From Saprospiraceae bacterium UBA2329 (lineage in GTDB: Bacteria > Bacteroidota > Bacteroidia > Chitinophagales > Saprospiraceae), in the NCBI GenBank assembly GCA_002344975.1, contig DDUV01000010.1, positions 22,913 through 86,912 on the forward strand: a DNA stretch of 64,000 nucleotides, in the 5' to 3' direction. Position 1 is the first letter of the stretch; the number at the start of each line of letters is the position of its first letter. The position numbers and the translations under genes are program-made. The notes under the pieces are model-generated. The model worked only from the letters and a program-made list of their open reading frames with translations. It was not told the origin of the DNA and searched no databases. This document shows, piece by piece, positions 51,601 through 58,715 of the stretch.

Positions 51601-54600
51601 CTCCCAACGCAGGACGCCCGTAGCCGGCGCGCCGCTGAGTTGTGCCGAAAGCGCGATCGTATCGGCCTGCCCGTCCCAACACACAGCAGGCACAGGGGCA
51701 ATGTCTATTTGCACATCGGGGCAGGGCAGGGTTGTGCAGGTCGCCGCTGCCGTCGCGTCGGGGCAGGCATTGGCGCTGTGGGCCGTCAGTTCTATGTTCA
51801 CCGTTTGGCCCGGCATCAGGCCCGTTACCACAAAAGCCGTATCGCCCTGCATGGCGCCGCCGTTGCCGCTCAGATTCAGCACGCTGTGTTGGGCGGCGTT
51901 GGCTTGTGAGGCCCAGCTAAATATGACGCTGGTATAAGTCGCTTCGCATTGTACCACAGGCATTTGCAACAAAGCATCCACCTGAATCAGCGCGGTATCG
52001 GGCGCTCCGGCGCAACCGTTTTCCTCCACGCTCAGGGTTATCATATAATTGCCCGCCGAGGCAAAACTCAGGCTCTGCGGACCAGCCCCGTTGCCGGGAA
52101 CGGCCATCGCGCCACCGAAATTCCAGTTGAAAACGGCACCCGCTCCGGCATTGCCGAGGTACTGCACCGTTGCTGCATCGGCCACACACACCACCGAATC
52201 CGCGCTGATGTCGGAAGTCGGCGTTTTCGAAACAGCTATCCAAACGGTATCGGCAGCGCTGCACGGTCCTTCGGTGAAGGTAGCCGTCACAGGTACGAGT
52301 TGGCCGATCATACCGGCGTTCGGCTGCCATGTTCCTGCTAAAGTGTCTGTAATTCCCGGCCCGCTCCACACCAACTGCCCCTGAGAGCCACCGCCCGTCA
52401 CCACGGCATCCAGATCAAGCGGCCCGGCAGGCAGGCACACGGTGTCGGGTTGGGCTATGTCCACTGCCAATCCCGTGCAAGGCAGGGCGTCGCATTGCAC
52501 AATGATGATGACTTCATCACAGGCGCTCTCGGTTCCCGCCGACATGCGCACCGTCACCTGTTGGCCGGGCATCAGCCCGGTAATGAGGTAGCTGGTGTCT
52601 GAAGTAGGCGTTCCCAGCGGGCCGTCTAATACATAAACGATCACCGAATTGCCGTCGGGCAGGCTGTTCCAAACAAGTTCTATTTCCGTCAGGGCTGCAT
52701 TGCAAAAGACCTGCGGCGTGTCCACCACTGCACTGATATTGACCGGCCTGAAATAAGGCAGGGAGACGCAGCCACTCTCTTCCACCGTCAGAGAAATGAG
52801 GTGCTGCCCATAGCTGTCCCACAACAATCCGATGGGGCCGGGGCCTGATCCATACAGCACCTGCGCATCGTCAAAATCCCATAAATACGTCGCCGAAGGC
52901 CCCGCCATTCCTGTAAAAGTAACAACCGTAGTATCAGCAATACAGACAATAGGCGCTACGGAAAACATAGCTGTCGGGCGCTGAACGACCACAATTTCTA
53001 TAGAGTCCGTTCCCACACAATTGTCCAAATTGTAAAAAAAGTAAATGGTATGCGTTCCGGCTCCGGCCACTGTGGGACTGAACTGCCCTGTCACTGCATT
53101 GGTAATACCCGGACCGCTCCAGGCGGGAATGCCTTGCGCAGCCGTATCGGGCAGCGTGGCCGTCAGAGTGATGGCAGGCGCGCCGGGATACAGGCACAGT
53201 GTGTCCACCGGCTGAATGTGTACGGGCAGGGCATCGCAGGAAAAAGTGGTGCAAGTGAGGGTATCGCTGAATACCGGCGGACATGGCCCGGCGGCGGAGG
53301 CTTGCAATATTACACTCACGCTTGCCCCAACGGCCAAGCCCGTAAACTGCGCGGAGGTATTGTTCACAAAGGAGGGTGCCGGTCCGCTCAACACCTGCAC
53401 GGTATAAGACTGGCCGGGCATTCCGGGCCATTGTATCTCCACGCTGTTGCCGGTCACGATGCTGCAAAATGGCTCCGGCGCACTCAGCGTATCCTGAATC
53501 CGTACCGTGCCGGAAGCGCTGCGTTGACAATTGGCCGGTCCTACTGTGTAAACCAAAGTGTGCAGTCCGGGCGACAACAACGCGGGGTTCAGTTGTGTGG
53601 CGGCCTGTCCGTCCAGTGTCCAGGAGCCGCCGGTAGCCGTGCCGGGCAATAACCAGGTATTGAGCATCACGATCTGTGCAGTGCGACACAGCGTATCAGG
53701 CCCGTCCCATTGGGCGTTGGGCAATGCCAGCACTTCGATGAAATGCGTTTGGGAGGCATTACATGGAAAGGTTCCCACCTGATACGTCACCGAAAACGGC
53801 CCCGCTCCCTGCACTGCGGGGTTGAACACCAGAGCGTTGTTGCCCCCGATGAGCCAGGTGCCGCCCGGCGTTGTTCCCGGAGGGAGCAGGGTGTTCAGCG
53901 GGAAGGCGGCGGAGTTGATGCACAACGGTAGCGGCGGCGTCCAGTCGGCGATGGGTTGGGCCTGCACTTGAATGATTTGCGCCAGAGAATTGGTGCAGGG
54001 CGGCGTTCCGGTTTCGTAAATAACCGTGTGAGACCCCGGCCCCCAGACACTTGGATTGAATACAAATGCCGGCGACCCGTTGATCGTCCAGGAGCCGCCG
54101 GGCAATGCGCCGGGCAGCAGGAGATTGTTCAGCAGAACTGCCGGCATACCTACGCACATAAGGCCGGGCGTCAGCCAGTCTGCCGAGGGCAACGTGTTTA
54201 CCACAATGGGCAAGGTCACGGTTTCTATGCAGGGCGCCGTGCCTACGGTGTAAGACACGCTGAACGTGCCGGGGCCTAACAATGCGGGATTGAAAAACGT
54301 GGCGGGCGAGCCGTTGATGGTCCATGCGCCGCCGGGAGTAGCCGTAGGCGACAAAAGACTGTTGAGCGGGAAGCCCGGCGACAGAGGGCACAAACCCTGG
54401 GGCGGCGTCCAGGTGGCGTCCACATCTATGACGGTGACGGTGACCTGCGTGGTTTCTTCGCACACCGGCCCGAAAACGATGTCGTCCAAGGCGAAGTCGT
54501 TGCCGCTGGTCTGGGTATTTTGGTTCACAATACAGATGGTGGCAGAAGAAGCGCCGCCGGAATTCCAGAGTTGGAAATGCTGCGTCCATTGGCAGGTAGC

Positions 54601-55272
54601 CGTCGGCAGTGAAAAAGAACTGCCCAGCAAATTGCCGTTGATGGAAAACTGCAAAATGGCCGGCGAGGAGGCCACCACCGTTGCGCCCCAGAGGCTGAAT
54701 GCATAGTTGGTGCCGGGGGATACCATCACCGTCTGGCACCATACGTTTTGGTTCGGCGTTCCGGCGCCGTTCACCACCAGCATATTGCCGCCGCCGGTGT
54801 GGTCGGTGCAGTTCACAAAGTTGTTGTGCGTCAGGTTGGCATTGGTGGAAACCGCAAAAGTGCCTTCCAACGACAGCAGGCCAAAGGAACCGCCGGTACC
54901 CTGCACATAATCGCTGGTAAAACCCGTGAGGCCCGCGCTGAAATCGCCGTTGACAATAAGATTCGACGCGCTCAGCCCCGATACGGTGAGGGTGTAGGTG
55001 GTGGTTTGCGACACAGTGGCCGAGGTGTTCAGGGCATTGGGATTGCTCAGTCCGGTGGAGGGAGTCCATACCGCGCTGAGGTACTGGCCTGTCACCGTAG
55101 CGCCGATGTTGACGCTCTGGCCGGGATTGCAAATGGTGACATCCGGGCCGGGCGTGAGCGTGAAGGAGCAGGCCATGTTGAGGGCATGGAATCCGGGGCT
55201 GCTGCCGGCCATTGCCGAAATGGCCCAATACAAAATACCCCAAGCTGTAAGAAGTGTATAGCGTCTTTTCAT
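48619..55272 (-). CDS. Giant T9SS type B surface protein with PKD/Ig-like repeats
   Basis: 2217 aa, the largest gene here. Signal peptide (TLLTAWGILYWAISAMA), an N-terminal domain with a lectin-like look (TSGNDFALDDIVFGPVCEETTQV), four Ig-like repeats of about 75 aa (DNA 53489-54420), PKD-type repeats, 2.4 copies of a 254-aa unit (50366-52218), SprB-type repeats and a type B sorting signal at the end (FIPNAFSPNNDGFNDRLLVF...VAEVETIDGEVHLLKGDVTLVR). It should be exported by T9SS and attached to the cell surface as an adhesin or gliding-type protein. The end resembles that of the 776-aa protein at 37109. No frameshift is seen despite the repeats. Confidence 0.88.
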   Translation of the reverse strand: MKRRYTLLTAWGILYWAISAMAGSSPGFHALNMACSFTLTPGPDVTICNPGQSVNIGATVTGQYLSAVWTPSTGLSNPNALNTSATVSQTTTYTLTVSGLSASNLIVNGDFSAGLTGFTSDYVQGTGGSFGLLSLEGTFAVSTNANLTHNNFVNCTDHTGGGNMLVVNGAGTPNQNVWCQTVMVSPGTNYAFSLWGATVVASSPAILQFSINGNLLGSSFSLPTATCQWTQHFQLWNSGGASSATICIVNQNTQTSGNDFALDDIVFGPVCEETTQVTVTVIDVDATWTPPQGLCPLSPGFPLNSLLSPTATPGGAWTINGSPATFFNPALLGPGTFSVSYTVGTAPCIETVTLPIVVNTLPSADWLTPGLMCVGMPAVLLNNLLLPGALPGGSWTINGSPAFVFNPSVWGPGSHTVIYETGTPPCTNSLAQIIQVQAQPIADWTPPLPLCINSAAFPLNTLLPPGTTPGGTWLIGGNNALVFNPAVQGAGPFSVTYQVGTFPCNASQTHFIEVLALPNAQWDGPDTLCRTAQIVMLNTWLLPGTATGGSWTLDGQAATQLNPALLSPGLHTLVYTVGPANCQRSASGTVRIQDTLSAPEPFCSIVTGNSVEIQWPGMPGQSYTVQVLSGPAPSFVNNTSAQFTGLAVGASVSVILQASAAGPCPPVFSDTLTCTTFSCDALPVHIQPVDTLCLYPGAPAITLTATLPDTAAQGIPAWSGPGITNAVTGQFSPTVAGAGTHTIYFFYNLDNCVGTDSIEIVVVQRPTAMFSVAPIVCIADTTVVTFTGMAGPSATYLWDFDDAQVLYGSGPGPIGLLWDSYGQHLISLTVEESGCVSLPYFRPVNISAVVDTPQVFCNAALTEIELVWNSLPDGNSVIVYVLDGPLGTPTSDTSYLITGLMPGQQVTVRMSAGTESACDEVIIIVQCDALPCTGLAVDIAQPDTVCLPAGPLDLDAVVTGGGSQGQLVWSGPGITDTLAGTWQPNAGMIGQLVPVTATFTEGPCSAADTVWIAVSKTPTSDISADSVVCVADAATVQYLGNAGAGAVFNWNFGGAMAVPGNGAGPQSLSFASAGNYMITLSVEENGCAGAPDTALIQVDALLQMPVVQCEATYTSVIFSWASQANAAQHSVLNLSGNGGAMQGDTAFVVTGLMPGQTVNIELTAHSANACPDATAAATCTTLPCPDVQIDIAPVPAVCWDGQADTIALSAQLSGAPATGVLRWEGEGVADTALGTWVSAANMAGRSITVYAVFTDDVCVFRDSASIAVWPVPTSDISADSVVCVADMATVQYLGNAGAGAVFNWNFGGATAVPGNGAGPQSLSFASPGNYMITLSVEENGCAGAPDTALIQVDALLQTPVVQCEATYTGVVFSWTSQANAAQHSVLNLSGNGGAMQGDTAFVVTGLMPGQTVNIELTAHSANACPDATAAATCTTLPCPDVQIDIAPLPAVCWDGQADTITLSAQLSGAPATGVLRWEGEGVADTALGTWVSAANMAGRSITVYAVFTDDVCVFRDSASIAVWPVPTSDISADSVVCVADMATVQYLGNAGAGAVFNWNFGGATAVPGNGAGPQSLSFASAGSYIVTLSVEENGCAGAPDTALIQVDALLQMPVVQCETTYTSVVFSWPAIVGATAYQVILPAGIIPVWTSDTSIIISNLAPGTTLPISVEAVSETACPNTSAQSSCTTLPCPPVSLTMTATPVVCIGDSAQVQFSLAGPAGTLLDLVLSDGVQTWPLAGVGHGRIFRFLPAQSLVINVISAANAALPACPVNLPAPVQVQVEALREAGTPIMGAPVCAFTDTLVNLNQLLMGADGGGQWSLFPGSAQPFAGSFQAGAGSFRVTPNDAGSFRFRYIVAAGAACPADTAVASLELLPLPPANAGPDQTLDCLHRVVSIGRAGNAAFRYLWTSADGRLIDDDMPIVEADAPGLYRLEVLNPLTGCRAFDEMRVISEIAVLEPQTGVGQISCYGADDGWIQVQAVGQATPPLQFSLNGAPPVPQGLFPRLSPGLYELLIRDAAGCETTLRFDLQQPSELQAVIDAPGLAGDPPSIQLGDSLRLELLTNVPPAEVASIVWSPAPCPECMSVSLRPSFTDTYAVTVTNQNGCSASAELTVLVDRRPAVFIPNAFSPNNDGFNDRLLVFAGKQVSHVRSFLIFDRWGEAVYEVYQFPPNDPAYGWDGSYRGQPLQSAVFVYVAEVETIDGEVHLLKGDVTLVR
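50366..52218 (-). repeat. 762-bp in-frame tandem duplication, 2.4 copies
   Basis: Copies begin at 52218, 51456 and 50694 (reverse strand), exactly 762 bp (254 codons) apart, each opening with TSDISADSVVCVAD. The first two copies are complete and differ at about nine of 254 residues; the third runs about 100 codons before diverging. Each unit has a PKD-like, a fibronectin-like and an Ig-like segment. Confidence 0.9.
53489..54420 (-). repeat. Four Ig-like protein repeats of about 75 aa
   Basis: Four diverged units with the form (A/T)xWxPPxxLC...LNxLLxPGxxPGGxWxINGxPAxxFNPxxxGPGxxxVxYxxGxxPC are seen in the N-terminal half of the giant surface protein. DNA identity is low, so they are older than the 762-bp duplication. 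Confidence 0.7.
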
Positions 55273-55376
55273 AATGATGTTTTACCGATCTGCCAAAGGT
55301 AATTGTTTTTGGGAAATCGGGACTGATTGGAACAGGAGGGGGTGTGCGAAATCAGACGAGGTTATTGGATAGGACT

Positions 55377-55457
55377 CAATTTGACAAATCTTTGAGATTT
55401 GTCAACGTTTCGCTTTCCGACGCTGAAAGACGCAGATTTTTATGATCGTTATGTCCT
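55377..55457. repeat. Direct repeat B, copy 1 (left flank of NTPase locus)
   Basis: 81 bp beginning CAATTTGACAAATCT, with a hairpin (TTGACAAATCT, loop TTG) and the tail GACGCTGAAAGACGCAGATT...ATGTCCT. A near-identical copy in the same orientation is at 58335-58416. Confidence 0.85.
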
Positions 55458-55462
55458 GTGGT

Positions 55463-55509
55463 ATGTCCAGACATTGCAAGGTTTGGCAAACCTTGCAATG
55501 TCTGGACAT
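55463..55509. repeat. 47-bp near-perfect palindrome
   Basis: Arms of 23 bp (55463-55485 and 55487-55509, left arm starting ATGTCCAGACATTGCAAGG) with a 1-nt centre. It is 17 bp from the stop codon of the NTPase remnant. No T-run follows on either strand. Confidence 0.85.
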
Positions 55510-55526
55510 GCATGAACAAGCCCCCC

Positions 55527-57560
55527 TCACAGCTCCTCCGCCTCCCCCAGCCGCCGCAAATACCCCGTCTCTCTCACCCGACGCAGCGCCTCCTCCTTAT
55601 GCTGCGCTGCGGCTGCATCATCTCCCTCCATCCGCTGCAGGCGAGACATGGTGATGTGCCAATCTACGTGATACAAACCCATGCTGCCGCTCTCTGCGAT
55701 CTCATACACCTCGTCTAAATCTTCGAGCGCAGCGGTGGGGCGCCCGGTTTGGAGCCGCCAGTTGGCGCGGGCGAGGAGGCCTTTGGCGATAAATTCGGAA
55801 TGTTCTGCTCTTCGAATACTCTCTACTGCGTGGTTGAAGTATTGTTCCGCGGCGGCGAGAGAAGTGGGGATTTCTTGGCTTTGGGCTGCGTGAGCTTGAG
55901 CAATGGAGAATTGGTCAAAAGCAATGTCTAAAAGCCAGTTTGCCTGCATTACCCATTTCAAAGTTGTATTTGCCCGCACCAACACCTCTGCGCATTTTCC
56001 TCGCCCCAAGAGCAGATCGCAGTACCGGTAGCCTTGCAGCGAATACAAAAAGCGGTATTTCGGCTGCCTTTCCCGCTGCATGGCCTCCGCTTCGCCAAAG
56101 AGCCGCTCTGCATCGGCGCTTTGGCCGGATTGGTGCAGCGCATCGGCGAGGGTGGTTCTAAAGATCATCTTTTGCCCCCACTCCCCACTCCGATCTGCAA
56201 AATCCACCGCCTGCCGCCCAAAATCCACCGCTTCGCGCAGGGCGCCGAGACTGAGGTATAGCTCGCTCAGGTTGGAGGCTCCAGTAGCCGCATTTTTCCA
56301 GTCAGCCAGATTTTCAGCGATTATACTACTCACCCGTATCGGCTCCACAGCCTCCCGCAGCCTGCCCAAGCCTCGCAGCCGAAACCCTGCCCAATTCAAC
56401 ACCGCCGCTTGGCCCGCCTTGCTCAGGTTTGAGGAAGGTTTAGACCAAGGCTGTTCGAACAAAGCCGCCAATCCCGCCAAATCCGTTCCGAAGGCACCTA
56501 GTTGTTTAACAGAATGAGAATCCCCTTTCCATCTAATTCTTTCCCAATACACCTCGTCCAACACTTCCTGCTGCAAACCCGCCCGTGCCCCAAAAGCCAT
56601 CGCGGTAAAAAGCGGCTCCATTTCTTCCAAGGTGTCGGGCAGGTGCTTGTCGGGCAGGTTTTTATAGTAGCGGTAAAGGCGGGTATTGGCCTCGCGCCAG
56701 GCGGCGGGCAGCTCGGCTTCGAGTTTCTGGCCGAAGTGTTCGCGCACCAAGGGGTGGGCGTCTATGCTTTCCAACTCGCGCAGGGCGGATAAATGGCCGA
56801 GGTTTTTGGGCAGTGCGGAGTTTTTGAGGCGGTTGGTTTCCAGCAGGCCGAGGGTTTTGAGGTTGTCGAGGGCTTCAGTGAGGCGTTCGGCGGGCAGGCT
56901 TGCCAATCCATCGGTCAGTCCGGCTATGGCGGGCTTTTTCACCAAAATATCCAACGCTTCAACGGGTGCAGGCCGGTCGAAGAGGCCCATCAGTTTGAGC
57001 AAAGCAACTTCGGGCGATACGGGCGGCTGCTTTTTGCCCATCAGCTTTTTCCAAAAACCCAACTTTTGAGGTTTGGCATTTTCGGCCTCAAACCAATGGA
57101 CGTAGGCTTGCATCACACGACGGGCGTGATAGCCGTCCTTTTTTTCGTCGGTCAGGTGCGGTATTTCATTGCGGCGACGCACATCGGCGCCCAGCACCTT
57201 CACTAAGTAGTTGCCCAGCAGGCGCAGCGCCAGGGCATGGCCTTTGTATTCTGCGGAGGCGGCTTCGAGTTCGCGTTGCGGGCCGCGCACGCCGAGGTTT
57301 TTCAGCAGCAGGGCGCCGTCGTGTGCTTCAAAGTTTTCCAATCGGCGGCACAGGTGCTTGGGGGCTTCTATGCCTGCGAGGTTTTCTATGGGCACGCGGG
57401 TGCTCAGCAGGCAGAGGCCGGGCTGGCCATAGGCAAGTTCTTTCAACAATGCAGCTAATGCGAGGTCTTTGAGTTTGCCGCCCAGTCCGCCGGGGGTGCC
57501 GGGCGGGTATTGCAGCGGCTCCGTGCCGTCGAGGATGAGCAGGCAGCGCTGCCGGCGCAA
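55527..57560 (-). pseudogene. STAND NTPase, C-terminal part (Walker B to TPR), out of frame with its N-terminus
   Basis: About 677 residues. It opens with RRQRCLLILDGTEPLQYPP (Walker B) followed by GLCLLSTRVPIENLAG, the sensor-like part of a NACHT/NB-ARC-type NTPase, then helical regions and TPR-like repeats (LSELYLSLGALREAVDFGRQAVDFADRSG; LADALHQSGQSADAERLFGEAEAMQRERQPKYRFL; ANWRLQTGRPTAALEDLDEVYEIAESG) to the end. There is no proper start codon. The frame continues the domain cut in the ORF at 57455-58276. Together they would be a DUF4062-NTPase-TPR protein of about 920-990 aa. The TPR end would sense the trigger, as in STAND defence proteins (inference). Confidence 0.75.
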
Positions 57561-58276
57561 GCGGCGGGCCGTTCGGCCTTGCTTTCGGGCAGGTAGTGGT
57601 GCAGCCAGTAGGTGAGGAGCATGGTTTTGCCGGTGCCGCCCGGCGCTACAAATTGCAGCAGGTTGGTCTGCGGGTCGGCCCAGGCGGCGTCCAAGAGGGC
57701 GAGTTCTTGTTCGCGGGCGGTGAAGTGGGGCTGGAGGTCGGGGAGGTGGGAGATGTCGGTGCGGGTTTCGGCTTCATTTTTAGGAAAAAAGCCTGCATTG
57801 TCTGATTTTTCCAACTGTTCTAAAAACTGAAAAACGAGGTCTTTTTCATTTTCATAAACCGACGGGAAATGCCCGATTTCGCTCAGTTTTTCTTTAAAAT
57901 CAAACAAGCTCAGTACACTTTCCTTTCTTAAACTGCCGGTTTTGAGGTCCGCGTTTTTTTCAAAAATAAAAATTTGAGGGCGTTCTCCGTGCGTCAAAAA
58001 CTGCTGGCGGGCCACCTCAAATTCTTCAAAGGTATATTTGCCCACTTTTGAGAAATAGAGCATCACAAAGATGTCGGAGGCGCGGACGGCTTTGTTGTAC
58101 TCGTCCTGCGAGCGCGTTTTTGAAACGGCGTCGAGGAAGTCTTCCCAAATGAGGAGTTCGAGAAAAATGCCTCGTTCATGCCATGCCTGATTTTTTCGGC
58201 GGATACATTCGGCAAACGCTTTCCGGTCGGCTTCGAGTTCAGAGGAGGAGGCGAGAAAAATTTTGATGGGCTGCAT
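57455..58276 (-). pseudogene. STAND NTPase, N-terminal part (DUF4062/TIR-like to Walker A), frame broken near 57570
   Basis: 273 residues from ATG 58276. Residues 1-100 are a DUF4062 domain, TIR-like: IKIFLASSSELEADRKAFAECIRRKNQAWHERGIFLELLIWEDFLDAVS, RASDIFVMLYFSKVGKYTFEEFEVA. After a linker comes HFTAREQELALLDAAW and Walker A VAPGGTGKTMLLTYWLHHYLPESKAER, after which the frame becomes nonsense (PAACAGSAACSSST) and stops at 57455. Reading frame +1 here gives ARRLRRQRCLLILDG, which is the expected Walker B region. From what I know of the family, about 60-80 residues between Walker A and Walker B are also missing. Confidence 0.8.
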
Positions 58277-58334
58277 GATGTGTCACGGTTCACTTATGGG
58301 CATAAAAGTAATAAAGCCCTGCCTAAATCTTGTG

Positions 58335-58416
58335 CAATTTGACAAATCTCGAAGATTTGTCAAATTTTCACTTTCCCGACGCTGAAAGACGCAGATTTTT
58401 ATGATCGTTATGTCCT
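58335..58416. repeat. Direct repeat B, copy 2 (right flank of NTPase locus)
   Basis: 82 bp, same orientation as 55377-55457. The hairpin arms are TTTGACAAATCT/AGATTTGTCAAA with loop CGA, and the segment GACGCTGAAAGACGCAGATT and beyond to ATGTCCT is identical. Confidence 0.85.
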
Positions 58417-58600
58417 CTACGTGCAGCGGAATCATACAGATCATACAAGATCAGCGTCAAAAAAAACGACGCGGTTTGCCCCGTACAAGTCAGGAAGTAA
58501 CCGGAAATTACTGCCTGACTCGTCTCCCACCATTTTCACACGGCGCCTCCCGCCGCGTTGGGGTGCATCGTTAGAAGCTACCTGAAACCGCCCGACAGCA

Positions 58601-58666
58601 TTTACACTTCATTTACAATCTTTTACAGTAAAACAACTGCCTTCGCCCAGGATCGCTTTATATTTG
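58601..58666 (+). promoter_or_regulatory. Promoter with three TTTACA direct repeats
   Basis: TTTACA at 58601, 58612 and 58622 (10-11 bp apart, on one helix face) lies 32 bp upstream of the -7 box TATATTTG (58659-58666). The spacing resembles response-regulator (PhoB/PhoP-like) binding sites. Confidence 0.5.
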
Positions 58667-58715
58667 TGAGCTTGTCAAGCTACTTCTTTCATCATTTCCT
58701 CACTTACACCATCGT

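Larger units (their letters stand above)
58277..58715. other. 439-bp gene-free region
   Basis: It holds direct repeat B copy 2 (58335-58416), an imperfect GATCATAC repeat segment (about 58430-58455), three TTTACA units (58601-58627) and a -7 box TATATTTG (58659-58666) for the serine hydrolase gene. No coding frame is credible. Confidence 0.7.

Noticed and set aside
50425..52341. Repeated 240-codon + strand frames spaced 762 bp
   Set aside because: They are shadows of the tandem duplication on the - strand, not genes.
53759..55243. Open frame of 494 codons on the - strand in another frame inside the giant surface protein
   Set aside because: It is Arg/His-rich and lacks domains; the main frame encodes the signal peptide and Ig-like repeats.
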